A stretch of 34,253 bases of DNA, taken from the NCBI GenBank assembly GCA_913063265.1, contig CAJXZG010000059.1, forward strand, positions 1 to 34,253. Reading direction: 5' to 3'. How positions within the stretch are numbered: the stretch's first letter is position 1; each line of letters begins with the position of its first letter. This DNA is from an uncultured Prolixibacteraceae bacterium. GTDB lineage: Bacteria; Bacteroidota; Bacteroidia; Bacteroidales; Prolixibacteraceae. A program made the position numbers and the translations under genes. The notes under the pieces were generated by a model that worked only from the letters and a program-made list of their open reading frames with translations, ran no database searches and was not told where the DNA came from. Shown here piece after piece: positions 7,930 to 17,979 of this stretch.

Positions 7930-10197
7930 ATGATAAAAAAAACCACCATTGGCCTTTTAATGTTTTTTATTGTTTATGTTGTATTCGCGGATGAAAGCAA
8001 TAAAAAAAATGAAAATCCGACAGCCTTGAAACGACCTACTGTTGGATTGGTTTTAAGCGGTGGAGGAGCCAAAGGATTTGCATATATCGGATTTTTTAAA
8101 GTTCTCGATGAAGTAAATATGCCTGTTGATTTTATCGGTGGTTCAAGCATGGGGGCCATTACAGCAGCTTTATATTCCGCCGGATATTCTCCTGAAACTA
8201 TGCAGAAGTTGGTTAAACAACAAAACTGGTCTGAAATTATAAACGATACACAGGAGAGGCAATATATATCATATGAAGAAAAACTTTTTGGAGATAAATA
8301 TATTTATTCAGTTCCGATAGGAGATAAGGGAGTATCGTTGAGTAAATCGATAACAAGTAGTTTTAATATCGATATGTTACTTAATAACCTGTTTTTACCT
8401 GTTGGTCACATTACTGATTTTAATAAACTTCCAATTCCGTTTCTATGTATAGGCACGGATTTACTAACGGGAGAAGCAATCGTTTTAAATAAAGGAAACC
8501 TGGCAAGAGCAGTTCGTGCTTCGATGGCAATACCGGGTTATTTTTCTCCAACTTATTATGACGGACGGTATTTGGTTGATGGTGGGGTAGTAAATAATTA
8601 CCCGGCGGAACAGGTAAAAGCCATGGGCGCAGATATCATAATCGGCGGTGATGTCCAGGCGGGTTTAACGGATGATATAAAGAAATTAAATTCCATAACC
8701 AGTATACTTGACCAGGTAGTCAGTTATTACAGGGTAGATGCCAATGTAAAAGGACGTGAACTTACCGATTTATATATCAATTTTCCGATGGAATACGGAA
8801 TGATGGATTTTTCGGAATACGACTCCATTATTGCAATTGGTGAAAAAATAGCCCGTGAGCATTATGTTGAATTAAAAGCATTGGCAGATTCGATAAATAG
8901 TATTGAAAAATCTATTGAAAGAATGGGGGATTTGGCACAAATGGATTCAATACTGATTGATAGTGTTATCTGGCCTGATATCAATGAAAAACAAAAAGAA
9001 AGATTTTCGGGATATTTCGACGAGATTTTAAATACTAAATCATCAATTTCACATGTAAACGAACAACTGTTTCTGATTAATGGAACTAAAACATTTGATG
9101 ACTTCCATTCTGAATTTATATCAGATGATGCTGAATCATTCACTCTTAAACTGGAAGCAGAAAATAACGTAAAGGGAAGTCTTTCAGCAGGGATTCATTA
9201 CGACAATACCTATCATGGAAGTGTATTACTCAATGCCAGCTTAAGAAATGTTAACCGGGGAAATTCAAAGTTTTTTATTGATGCAGTTTTAAGCCAGTAT
9301 CCAAGATTGAAATCACTTTTTATAATAAATAATGGAATTAAACCCGGTTTTGGACTTGAATCCGATTTTTATTCCCTTGGATTTAAAGAATATGAAGAAG
9401 GCAATACAATTAATAACTGGCATTTTAACAATTTTACATTTGGCACATTTATGCCAATGACCATAAGAAACAATTTCATGCTGAAACTTGGGATTAGATA
9501 CGAAGTTTTCCAGTTTAAGCAAGATGTTGTGGTGGATCCGGAATTAGATGCTTTTAGGGAATATGCTGATTACGGAAATTTTTATTTATCGTTTAATCAC
9601 GATTCAAGGGATAAAATAAATTTTACAAATAAAGGACAGTTTGTTGAATTAAAAGCAAAACAAATTGTTCCTGTATCATCAAAATGGGATGATAATTTTT
9701 GGAATGGTACCATACTATATCTGAAATACAGCTATTATACAAAATTAGGAGAAAGGCTCGTATTTAATCCTGAATTATTTGCAGGTTATACTTTTGCCAA
9801 GCACAAAGCTGAACAACTTCCGGAAAATGACGGACTCAGGGTGAAAATTCCTTCTGTACAGCATTTGTTTGGATTCGGAGGATTAAATCCTGCAAATTAC
9901 GTAGAAAACCATATTCCGTTTACCGGTTTAAAATTTATTGAAAGCTTTGGTTTATATGCAGGAAAGGTTTCAACTAAATTTCAATATAATGTTTACAAGA
10001 AGTTTTATGTAACAGCAATGGTTGATTTTGGATTAAATGAGATGGAACTTTATGATTTGGAGGAAATTGATTGGTTATTTGGATACGGATTAAAATTTAG
10101 TTACGAAAGTTTTATAGGACCTGTTGAATTTTCCGTAATGAGTTCCAACATCGATACATCAATAAGCAGTTTTATAAACCTTGGATTCTGGTTTTAA
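7930..10197 (+). CDS. Second patatin-like phospholipase with C-terminal barrel
   Basis: This 755-residue protein has a signal peptide (about 1-20) and a patatin domain over about 37-320. Catalytic features are intact: GGGAKG 44-49, elbow GSSMG 71-75 with Ser73, and DGG 217-219 with Asp217. A linker follows, and from about 390 to the end there are alternating aromatic strands typical of an outer-membrane barrel, closing with a terminal Trp-Phe. No obvious POTRA is visible, unlike its divergent neighbour, and the two C-terminal regions look only distantly related, so this is not a recent tandem duplicate. Expected location is the outer membrane with the lipase in the periplasm or passed outward. 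It converges on the YitT gene with 12 bases between stops. Confidence 0.87.
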   Translation: MIKKTTIGLLMFFIVYVVFADESNKKNENPTALKRPTVGLVLSGGGAKGFAYIGFFKVLDEVNMPVDFIGGSSMGAITAALYSAGYSPETMQKLVKQQNWSEIINDTQERQYISYEEKLFGDKYIYSVPIGDKGVSLSKSITSSFNIDMLLNNLFLPVGHITDFNKLPIPFLCIGTDLLTGEAIVLNKGNLARAVRASMAIPGYFSPTYYDGRYLVDGGVVNNYPAEQVKAMGADIIIGGDVQAGLTDDIKKLNSITSILDQVVSYYRVDANVKGRELTDLYINFPMEYGMMDFSEYDSIIAIGEKIAREHYVELKALADSINSIEKSIERMGDLAQMDSILIDSVIWPDINEKQKERFSGYFDEILNTKSSISHVNEQLFLINGTKTFDDFHSEFISDDAESFTLKLEAENNVKGSLSAGIHYDNTYHGSVLLNASLRNVNRGNSKFFIDAVLSQYPRLKSLFIINNGIKPGFGLESDFYSLGFKEYEEGNTINNWHFNNFTFGTFMPMTIRNNFMLKLGIRYEVFQFKQDVVVDPELDAFREYADYGNFYLSFNHDSRDKINFTNKGQFVELKAKQIVPVSSKWDDNFWNGTILYLKYSYYTKLGERLVFNPELFAGYTFAKHKAEQLPENDGLRVKIPSVQHLFGFGGLNPANYVENHIPFTGLKFIESFGLYAGKVSTKFQYNVYKKFYVTAMVDFGLNEMELYDLEEIDWLFGYGLKFSYESFIGPVEFSVMSSNIDTSISSFINLGFWF

Positions 10198-10209
10198 AAA
10201 GTGCGTATA

Positions 10210-11133
10210 TTATTCATTTGTTTTTGTATTCAAACTTTGAAATCCTTCGCCCAAAATTTCTTTTGCATCCATTATTGTTATAAAAGCATCAGGATCGATG
10301 TTACTGATAAATTCTTTTAAAATGGAAACCTCGCGACGACTTACAACTGTATAAATTATATTTTTTTCCTCACCCGTAAACATTCCTTCACCACGTAAAT
10401 AAGTACCACCACGTTCAATATCAATCATTAGTTTTTCCTTTATAACTTCGTGCTTTTTCGAAATTATCATAAGTGCTTTGTTATAGTCTGCTCCTTCCAT
10501 TGTAAGGTCGATTACTTTCCCTGCAATGTAAATTATAATCCACGAATACAATGGAATAGCCCAGTCCCTGAAGGCAACTAATCCAAATAATACTATCACA
10601 GAATCAACATAAATCATTAACCTTCCAAGCTGAATATGGGTATATTTCCCAATGATCATAGCGATAATATCTGAACCCCCGGAAGTAGCCCGGGATTTGA
10701 AAATCAGGCCCAGTCCAAACCCGGCCAACACTCCTGCAAAAATGCAGGAAAGAAGTACATCATCTACCAAAGGTGCATTGGCGACAGGCCTGAGCCACGA
10801 AATTAAATCCATAAAAGTTGCCGTTAATACTGAACCTGCGACAGTTTTTATTCCAAACCTTGGACCCAATACTTTTATCCCGGCAATTATTAAAGGAATA
10901 TCAAGCATTAACGCAAATAGACCAACAGGTATCCCTTCAGGCCAAAACGAGAACATGCCCTTTGTTAAATAATGCACAACTATGGAAATACCATAAACTC
11001 CACCCGGGACAATTTTATGTGGTGTTATAAAAAATACAAATGCCGATGCCAGAATAAATGAACCTACAATGATAAAGGCGTAATCAATAAACCATTTTTT
11101 ACTGAATAACTTGTCTTTTGATAGAAATGCCAT
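10210..11133 (-). CDS. YitT family membrane protein (DUF161/DUF2179)
   Basis: An integral inner-membrane protein of 307 residues from the ATG at 11133. Four to five hydrophobic segments fill about residues 15-220 (the YitT_membrane, DUF161, region, including KSRATSGGSDIIA near the middle). The C-terminal ~85 residues form the soluble DUF2179 domain (ERGGTYLRGEGMFTGEEKNIIYTVVSRRE), a putative ligand- or nucleotide-sensing module. Transport substrate is unknown for the family. A TTG at 11154 would add seven residues with no better context, so I used the ATG. The gene lies downstream of tonB on the same strand after about 170 bases that show no recognisable signal. Confidence 0.88.
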   Translation of the reverse strand: MAFLSKDKLFSKKWFIDYAFIIVGSFILASAFVFFITPHKIVPGGVYGISIVVHYLTKGMFSFWPEGIPVGLFALMLDIPLIIAGIKVLGPRFGIKTVAGSVLTATFMDLISWLRPVANAPLVDDVLLSCIFAGVLAGFGLGLIFKSRATSGGSDIIAMIIGKYTHIQLGRLMIYVDSVIVLFGLVAFRDWAIPLYSWIIIYIAGKVIDLTMEGADYNKALMIISKKHEVIKEKLMIDIERGGTYLRGEGMFTGEEKNIIYTVVSRREVSILKEFISNIDPDAFITIMDAKEILGEGFQSLNTKTNE

Positions 11134-11302
11134 AATCCGGATATTTTTTTGCAAAGCACATAAAAATCGGAAACATTTACAGTGATAATTATCAGCTGTA
11201 TTTCCAGTAATAAAAGTGGATTGGAAAATAGATAAACAGTTCTTGTTTTATCAGACTCTGTTTCCCAAACTGTTATAAATATGGAATGGATTTAAACTAT
11301 AA

Positions 11303-12280
11303 TTAATCCAGCACAAAACGATAGGAGATGGTTCCCTGCTGATATGCCGGAGCATCGTTGTCTGCATTAAATTTTGCTTTTAGCGCTGCCTGTCGGGCTT
11401 CCTCCCAGAATCGTTTATTCATGATTGTTGTGCCCCTTGCACCAGCTTCTGCCGCTGTAACATTTCCAAATTTATCAACCGTAACTTTTACAACAACGGT
11501 TCCTGCATCGTCTCCGGGATATTTTGGTTTTGGTAAGGAGGAAGCACTTCTGCCAGATAAACTAAAAGAAATTCCGGAACCCTGCGTTCCGTTTCCACTG
11601 CCACCCTGTCCGTAATTGCTGGAATTGGCATCACCGGTTGGAGATCCCTGGTTACCGCCTGGGAAAGTTGCACCCTGACTTTGCCCCTGTCCTTTACCTT
11701 TATCGCCGGCGCCATCAGTGCTACTTGCAAATGCATTCTGCGTACGGGAATTTATTTCATTAATTTTTCTTTGCTCTTCTTCTTTTGCTTTTCGTTCTGC
11801 CTCTTCACGTGCTTTTTTCTCTGCTTCAGCTTTTCGTATTCTTTCTTCTTCTTCCTTTTTTATTCTTTCTTCCTCCAACTCTCGTTGACGTTGTTTCTCC
11901 AATTCGTCTTTGCGTCTTTGCTCTTCAATTCTTTTCTTTTCTTCAGCAGCATCAATTGCAGCTGTTTCCTCGAAATCTTGTGTCATAGCAACTTCTTCAG
12001 CCACAGCTGGTTTGGGTTGTTGCGGAGGAGGAGTACTTGTAACCGGAGGTGGTGGAACTTCTTTTTCCTGTTGTTGAACCGGTGTTGGATTATTTTTTGC
12101 CGGACTGGGTTCTGTATTCCCAAATCCATCATCTGTGGTACCAAAATTAACAAGGATACCTTCTTCTCCGGGCAGTGGAAGAGGAGTGAAAAATCCAAGA
12201 ATAAAAAGCAATATCAGAACAATGATATGAAAAATTGCCGTTCCTATTATTCCTCGTTTATGTTCCCTGATATAATCCAT
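11303..12280 (-). CDS. TolA-like energy transducer TonB
   Basis: A 325-residue inner-membrane-anchored periplasmic protein that would transmit proton-motive force from ExbB/ExbD to outer-membrane partners. One N-terminal membrane helix spans about 10-31. A Pro-rich stretch (55-92) follows, then a long charged helix of E/K/R repeats (about 113-173) like domain II of TolA, a Gly/Ser/Asn/Gln-rich linker (188-240), and a TonB-type C-terminal domain (about 250-325; VVVKVTVDKFGNV). The long helix plus glycine linker makes it closer in layout to TolA than to classical TonB. It is the third gene after exbB and exbD, 57 bases below exbD. Confidence 0.85.
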   Translation of the reverse strand: MDYIREHKRGIIGTAIFHIIVLILLFILGFFTPLPLPGEEGILVNFGTTDDGFGNTEPSPAKNNPTPVQQQEKEVPPPPVTSTPPPQQPKPAVAEEVAMTQDFEETAAIDAAEEKKRIEEQRRKDELEKQRQRELEEERIKKEEEERIRKAEAEKKAREEAERKAKEEEQRKINEINSRTQNAFASSTDGAGDKGKGQGQSQGATFPGGNQGSPTGDANSSNYGQGGSGNGTQGSGISFSLSGRSASSLPKPKYPGDDAGTVVVKVTVDKFGNVTAAEAGARGTTIMNKRFWEEARQAALKAKFNADNDAPAYQQGTISYRFVLD

Positions 12281-12337
12281 TAATTATCTTAAAATCTATA
12301 ATAAGAAGATATTTACCAACTACAAATTTCAATCCCT

Positions 12338-12748
12338 TTATCTTTCGGGAGCAGTTGCCGCTATCATTTTATACTTATTTTTTCGGGCAATGTTCATTAT
12401 TTTAACAACTTCTTCCCATGGAACAGATTTTTCAGCATAAAGTGAGATATAGATATCATCGTTTCCAACACCAAAGCGACCCTGTAAAAAAGGTTCAATT
12501 TCAACAAACGAAACTCTTTTTAATGCACCATCGTCGTTGATGTAATATTTCATATCTTTTGTTATCGAAATCGTTGTGATCGGTTTAGCCGAGGTTTGAT
12601 TATTGCTTTGTGGTAATAACAATTTCAACGCATTTGGCGCAACCAATGTTGATGTAACCATAAAGAAAATCAACAAAAGAAATACAATATCAGTCATCGA
12701 CGACATACTGAACTGGGCATTTACTTTATTTCTTCTTTTTAGTGCCAT
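12338..12748 (-). CDS. exbD: ExbD/TolR family protein
   Basis: A 136-residue inner-membrane protein with one N-terminal helix (about 18-37) and a periplasmic domain. The conserved membrane Asp that carries protons in ExbD/TolR is present as D20 in SSMTDIVFLLLIFF. It would form the PMF-driven motor with ExbB next to it. The start is 10 bases below the exbB stop, so the two are almost certainly cotranscribed. TolR and ExbD cannot be separated from sequence alone; the TolA-like partner makes a Tol-type role possible. Confidence 0.9.
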   Translation of the reverse strand: MALKRRNKVNAQFSMSSMTDIVFLLLIFFMVTSTLVAPNALKLLLPQSNNQTSAKPITTISITKDMKYYINDDGALKRVSFVEIEPFLQGRFGVGNDDIYISLYAEKSVPWEEVVKIMNIARKNKYKMIAATAPER

Positions 12749-12758
12749 TTCAGTAATC

Positions 12759-13451
12759 TTATACCGGTTCGTTTAATAAGTCCATAAATTCCGAGGTTGT
12801 AGCTTCCATTTTAAAAACTACTTTCTCAACATTTGTAACCAAAATATTATAAGCAAAATATGCTATAATACCAACAATAAGTCCAGCGACGGTAGTAACC
12901 ATTGCCTGATAAATACCTGCTGAAAGAAGTGTAACATCTATATTATTTCCTGCATTTGACATATCATAAAATGCCTGAATCATTCCCATTACTGTTCCCA
13001 GAAATCCTATCATAGGAGCTCCTCCTGCAACCGAAGCCAAAACCGGTAATCCTTTTTCAAGCTTTGATATTTCAAGGTTTCCAACTGTTTCTATTGCTGC
13101 ATTAACATCGGTAAGTGGGCGGCCAATTCGGCTAACTCCTTTTTCAATCATTCTGGAAGCCGGATTGTCGTTACTTTTGCATAAAGCCAAAGCTGCATCT
13201 ATTTTCCCTCCGGTGATATATATTTTTACTTTTTCCAGCAGACTTGTATCAATTTTTCCCGCTTTTTTTATTGCAAAATAACGATCGACAAAAATATATA
13301 CAGCAATGATTGATAATACCAGGATAGGAATCATAATCCATCCACCTTTCATTGCCAAATCAATAAATTTTAATGAAATACCTTCGGGTTCGGTAACTGC
13401 ATTAGCCATTTCGTTAGGCATATCCGATTGGATCATTAATAGTTTCAACAT
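12759..13451 (-). CDS. exbB: MotA/TolQ/ExbB proton channel protein
   Basis: A 230-residue protein with three membrane segments (about 36-56, 136-160 and 180-204). The family core is clear: LASVAGGAPMIGFLGTVMGMI near 138-158 and the third helix with YQAMVTTVAGLIVG. It forms the stator pore with ExbD. The first ~30 residues before the first helix are longer than in many homologues, and ATG codons also occur at residues 6, 11 and 15, so the exact start is uncertain. It leads the exbB-exbD-tonB unit. The 193 bases above it separate it from tamB and contain a weak promoter-like TTTG-N18-TATTTCG on the minus strand. Confidence 0.9.
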   Translation of the reverse strand: MLKLLMIQSDMPNEMANAVTEPEGISLKFIDLAMKGGWIMIPILVLSIIAVYIFVDRYFAIKKAGKIDTSLLEKVKIYITGGKIDAALALCKSNDNPASRMIEKGVSRIGRPLTDVNAAIETVGNLEISKLEKGLPVLASVAGGAPMIGFLGTVMGMIQAFYDMSNAGNNIDVTLLSAGIYQAMVTTVAGLIVGIIAYFAYNILVTNVEKVVFKMEATTSEFMDLLNEPV

Positions 13452-13644
13452 GGGTTTTCTGTTTTTCCTTTAATTTGTATTTATTCAAAACGATGTATAA
13501 ACTTAAATATTATACATGGCGAAAATAACGAAATATTGTTTGGTAAATGAAATCAAACCGTTCTCTGTAAATATAGTTATGAACAATTCTTTTTTAATAG
13601 CCGGTTATTCTATTAAATATGTACAAATCAATTATGTAACTATC

Positions 13645-16600
13645 TTACTTCTCTTTTTTCGTAAAAACCGAAGCTATTTTGCGCATTAACTCCTGAAAGG
13701 TATTGTATTCTTCCTTAAACGAAAAACCAACTCCCTGGGTATAAGGTGCAGTTTCATAGATTAAATCGTTATTTGAATGGTTAAATGCTTTGAGCTGTAT
13801 TTTGCCATTGCGTGTAAGTTTAACCCTCATATCAAAATCGCCCACAATATTACTGCTGTTTTTGGTTTCCGGATTTACATTGTTACCAATATTCCCGTTT
13901 AAAAGTACCCGGTCGTTGAATATTTGTGTACTTAAGGCTAGTTCAAGTTCATCATCTGTTATGGAGTTTCCGGGGCGATATTTAAAACCTACATCAACAT
14001 TTTTACTGATTTGTGAGAGCCAGTTACTTAATTGGTTTGAAAACAGTTCGCTTGCTGTATTACCTATCATATTTGGATTTTGCGACTGGTACTGTCCACG
14101 AACATATTCTGGCGTATAAAATTTACCCATTACAATCAATGAAAGTATTTGTTTATTTATTTCTTCTTCAGTGTTAAAGAATTGTTGTAACTGTGTCTTT
14201 ATACCTTCATTTTCGTCGGGGAAATTAATTTCAAAGTTGATGGTAGGATTTATTAATTCATCGCTTAAATTAATAATACATTCTACAGGAACACGCTGGT
14301 ATAAGAAATTTGCATCGCCATAATAGTCAGCCGAAAGGTCATTTAGGGAAGCTTTCAAACTATAAATAGCAGATAAATTTATGTCGGCATTGTAAGGATC
14401 GCCTGCCCAGATTATTATACCTCCGGGAGCAATTGTAAATCTCTTGTTCACAATGCTTTGAAGTGTAAATAAATAATCTCCTTTTACGACCGTATAATCT
14501 CCTGAAAGTGAAATGTCGCCATATTTGTCCATGCCAACAAGTAAAATTCCTTCACCTTCAGCTTTTATAACATCTCCAATTTGAGAATTATAAATAAGTT
14601 GTGTTTTTGCATCCGGTGTGATCTCTACATTTAAATTCATGGTGAAATCGGCCTTTGGGGGATTATAAAAGAACATTTCCTGCTCAGAGGTTTCAGCTGT
14701 ATTTACAAACTCAATAAAATCGTACTGATCAATAGCACTTTCGTATTCCATTGAGATATTTACTTCTGTGCCCGGTAAAGTTGTCATTGAACCGTCCAAT
14801 ACAATTCTTAATCCCTGGCCTGTAATATCTACTTTACAATCGGCAAATGCTTCACCATAAAACTGTTCGTTAAAACGTAGCGTAGTATTTAAAACTCTTA
14901 TTTTATTCGATTCCATTGACAAATCGTAAATTATATCCTTGAAATTATTATGGACAAGTGTCCCGTTTAATATTCCGGGATTTTGCAGATTGTCTTTAAA
15001 TGTTACGTTATTGAACGCTATCGTGTCTCCCCTAAAATGAACAAAATCATCAATAAAATAATCGGTTTGAATATAATCAACCATTAGTTTTCCACTGTCT
15101 ACTTTAGCCACTCCATTTAATAATAATTTTTCGGTAGTTCCGCTAATGTTAACCGTTCCGGTTGTAGTTCCGGCAAAACCAGATAGTCCGTTCAGTATTA
15201 CTGTTTCCAGTAATTTTAATGGCAGGCTGTCGGCCTGTAGCGTATAATTGATTGCTTTTGTATCCGGATTAAGAGAACCATTTGCAACCAGTGTTCGTTT
15301 TAATCCGTCATTTATTTCAAGTTCCGATTCTATTACCGATTTCTGTATATCCCAGTTGCTGTTGAAAAGTACATCTCCAATTAGCTGGTCTTTAAATTCA
15401 AAGTCATTGATTTTTACATCAGCAATAATCACAGGTTGTTTGTAAATTTGAGAAGTTATAAAAGAACAATTTGCAATTCCTTTTAATGTGTTTTTTTCAA
15501 ATAAACTTTCCTGAAAATATTCCAGGTCAATATTTTGCAAATGGGTGAAAAGCAATTCTGTACTATCCTGCGAAATATTGCCGTTGACACTAATTCGTTG
15601 GTTGTTATTAGATAAAACAAAATTGTTAATATTGACAAAATTTGAATCAACAGTAGCAGTAAACGGTTTTAAATTCCAAACTGTATCAGTTAAAAAAATA
15701 CCCGATGGCAGAAAATCGGTTTTCATTTTGGGATACCATGTTTTATCCGATTCAGAAAAATAGGTATAGCTTTTAATTGAACTGTATCCGGTCGAATCTT
15801 CATTGGCAAACCAATCTATTTTGTTGTGAAGTACATTTTTGCCAATTTCTGAATTGATTGCGAAGTTGTTAATAGATGCACCTTTTTTATGCAAAATTTC
15901 GCCAAAAAGTATTTTTGAAACATATCTTGATTCAACTGCCTTGTTGCTTATAAAAATATTTCTAAACCAAAGGTTTTTATATTGGAAACCGGGAATACTT
16001 CCCTCGAGTTGGATATCTGATTTACCGGAATCCATTTTTCCGTATAAAAAGAATGGTGTTTCAATTCTTAATTCAGGAGCCAGGACTGCGGTAAGATCAT
16101 CCAGGTTTTTAAAAATGATTTTATAATCGAAAATATTCTGGTTTGAACTTTCAAGTGTCTCAAAACTAAGCGCCGGTATGTATTTGTGCATGTTGTTTTT
16201 AAAGGAATTCCATATATCCTGAAACTGGTAATTGCCTTTTACTTCAATATCAAAGTATTTAGAATTTAAACTAAGCTCCTTTGAAGTTTTTTGCGGAACT
16301 GAAATTAATTGAATACCCCCAAGGTTTACATTTCCATATACATTTTTGTAATAACCGTCGTCTACAATAATCACGCCTTTCAAATCATCAATTTTGTTCC
16401 CGGTGAATTTAGCTCTCATGTTAAATCCCAATTCTCCCCGGTAAATATTTTGTCCAATATTTAAAGCAGCAGGTACGAATTTTTCAACATTTAAATTAAA
16501 ATCGAAATTTGGAATTTCACTGCTTACATCCCAACGGCCTAAAAATGTAAACTGCAGGTTACTGTCGTTTACATTTATTAAACCATCAAACATTTTGTCT

Positions 16601-17979
16601 TTATAATAGCCGTCGAGTTTTACATTTCTGTAAACATAATTGCGTGCTTGCAGACTTTCAATTTCTCCTTTGAATAGCCCGGAAATGGTCTTGTCTGAAA
16701 ACCTGTAATCTCCATCTACATTGCCGTTGAAGGTAATTTTCCCAAGATTTTCGAGGCTGAGTAAACTTCCCAAATCAAAATCATTGGTTGTGATTTTTCC
16801 CTGGTAACTGTACAAACCATCCTCTTTTGGTACCACAGAGACATCGGTTTTTATAATTCCCATTTTACTTTTTAAAGTACCAAAACTTACAAAGTCCGAC
16901 AAAAATCCACTAAAATTACCGGTATAACTTAGTATACCTGCGTTATACAATGGCTCTGGAAATTGAAGCTGAAAGTTTTTTCCTTCACTGATTATTTCAA
17001 AATTTGAGATATCCTGCATTGTGGTTTGCAGGTTTTTTAAATCAATAAAAAGGTACATAGTTTCAATGTCCTCAATTCCGTTGATGTAAAAATCAAAAGA
17101 AGCAGTAGTATTTCTTCCTGATTTTAAATATAAATCTTTGCCTTTTAAGTCGTCTAAACTGCCATATATCCTGCCTGAAAGCTCAACAGTTTCATTCATT
17201 TCTTTTAGGGATGGAATCATCAGACCCAGTTCAGCAACATTAACTATCGATTTATCAAATGACACGTCGAATTGCAAATTCTTATTAAATATGGAATCGT
17301 TTTTTCCTACACGCATCAAAAAACTAGTGTTGTTTATTTCTGATTTTTCAGTTTCAACATGCAAAGAATCAATTTGTACTTTGCTTTTGGTTATATAAAC
17401 ATCTGCTGAAAAGTTTTTAACAAATAATGTGTTATCATTATTAAATGTGACCTTATTCAGTTTGAAAAAAGTAGAATCTGCGTGATTATAAAAATCAGTA
17501 ATACCGATGCTCATTTGATTAAAATAGAATCTCCGTTGGTCTTCAATGTTTAAATTTTGATACTTAAATTCTGATCTTTCAAAATTGAATTGTGAACAAT
17601 TGATTGTCCAGAAATTGAGCGTATCCTTTTTTTCGTTTTTAAAAATTTCGAATACAGCAGAAACATTGAACTGGTTGGAATCGTTGCGCGAAACAAAAAT
17701 CTTATTTTCATCAAATAATAGTTCACTGATATGTATATTTTTTTTCCGTATACGTAAGGTATCTATTTTTGCCCAAACTGTATTTGTATATAAAATTGTG
17801 TCGTTTTTAGATCCTGAAACCAAAACATCTTTTAAAATCAGTGTATTAAAAAAATCAACATCCACTTTCCCAATGCTAATATTTGCATCTGATCTCAATG
17901 AAAGTTGTTGTGTTATTTTTTTCACAACAAAGGTTTGAACCACACTGGTATGCAATAATAAATAACTGCCTGAAAGCAC
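13645..17979 (-). CDS. tamB: TamB-like envelope assembly/lipid transfer protein
   Basis: A giant AsmA-like periplasmic protein that bridges inner and outer membranes; the family acts in outer-membrane protein assembly and phospholipid transport. The body is long repetitive beta structure, and the C-terminal ~400 residues fit the TamB (DUF490) domain, for example GDYTVVKGDYLFTLQ and, near the end, EEINKQILSLIVMG. Translation from the GTG at 17979 gives 1444 residues but cuts the membrane anchor in half: the frame stays open for 22 more codons to a TAA at 18046-18048 and encodes a basic patch (GKTIKKGWK) and hydrophobic ILYIVLALFVAVLSG. No ATG, GTG or TTG occurs in those codons, so the true start is unresolved (rare codon such as ATT/CTG, or a frame error). 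It is upstream of exbB on the same strand. Confidence 0.88.
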   Translation of the reverse strand: MLSGSYLLLHTSVVQTFVVKKITQQLSLRSDANISIGKVDVDFFNTLILKDVLVSGSKNDTILYTNTVWAKIDTLRIRKKNIHISELLFDENKIFVSRNDSNQFNVSAVFEIFKNEKKDTLNFWTINCSQFNFERSEFKYQNLNIEDQRRFYFNQMSIGITDFYNHADSTFFKLNKVTFNNDNTLFVKNFSADVYITKSKVQIDSLHVETEKSEINNTSFLMRVGKNDSIFNKNLQFDVSFDKSIVNVAELGLMIPSLKEMNETVELSGRIYGSLDDLKGKDLYLKSGRNTTASFDFYINGIEDIETMYLFIDLKNLQTTMQDISNFEIISEGKNFQLQFPEPLYNAGILSYTGNFSGFLSDFVSFGTLKSKMGIIKTDVSVVPKEDGLYSYQGKITTNDFDLGSLLSLENLGKITFNGNVDGDYRFSDKTISGLFKGEIESLQARNYVYRNVKLDGYYKDKMFDGLINVNDSNLQFTFLGRWDVSSEIPNFDFNLNVEKFVPAALNIGQNIYRGELGFNMRAKFTGNKIDDLKGVIIVDDGYYKNVYGNVNLGGIQLISVPQKTSKELSLNSKYFDIEVKGNYQFQDIWNSFKNNMHKYIPALSFETLESSNQNIFDYKIIFKNLDDLTAVLAPELRIETPFFLYGKMDSGKSDIQLEGSIPGFQYKNLWFRNIFISNKAVESRYVSKILFGEILHKKGASINNFAINSEIGKNVLHNKIDWFANEDSTGYSSIKSYTYFSESDKTWYPKMKTDFLPSGIFLTDTVWNLKPFTATVDSNFVNINNFVLSNNNQRISVNGNISQDSTELLFTHLQNIDLEYFQESLFEKNTLKGIANCSFITSQIYKQPVIIADVKINDFEFKDQLIGDVLFNSNWDIQKSVIESELEINDGLKRTLVANGSLNPDTKAINYTLQADSLPLKLLETVILNGLSGFAGTTTGTVNISGTTEKLLLNGVAKVDSGKLMVDYIQTDYFIDDFVHFRGDTIAFNNVTFKDNLQNPGILNGTLVHNNFKDIIYDLSMESNKIRVLNTTLRFNEQFYGEAFADCKVDITGQGLRIVLDGSMTTLPGTEVNISMEYESAIDQYDFIEFVNTAETSEQEMFFYNPPKADFTMNLNVEITPDAKTQLIYNSQIGDVIKAEGEGILLVGMDKYGDISLSGDYTVVKGDYLFTLQSIVNKRFTIAPGGIIIWAGDPYNADINLSAIYSLKASLNDLSADYYGDANFLYQRVPVECIINLSDELINPTINFEINFPDENEGIKTQLQQFFNTEEEINKQILSLIVMGKFYTPEYVRGQYQSQNPNMIGNTASELFSNQLSNWLSQISKNVDVGFKYRPGNSITDDELELALSTQIFNDRVLLNGNIGNNVNPETKNSSNIVGDFDMRVKLTRNGKIQLKAFNHSNNDLIYETAPYTQGVGFSFKEEYNTFQELMRKIASVFTKKEK

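Noticed and set aside
11134..11154. TTG start for the YitT-family gene
   Set aside because: The ATG at 11133 gives a normal N-terminus, and the extra seven residues add no recognised feature.
11681..12283. A 200-codon plus-strand open frame opposite the TonB-like gene
   Set aside because: It is antisense to the E/K/R-rich helix, whose codons read as Phe/Ser/Leu on the other strand. It has no family resemblance, and the minus-strand gene is clearly real.
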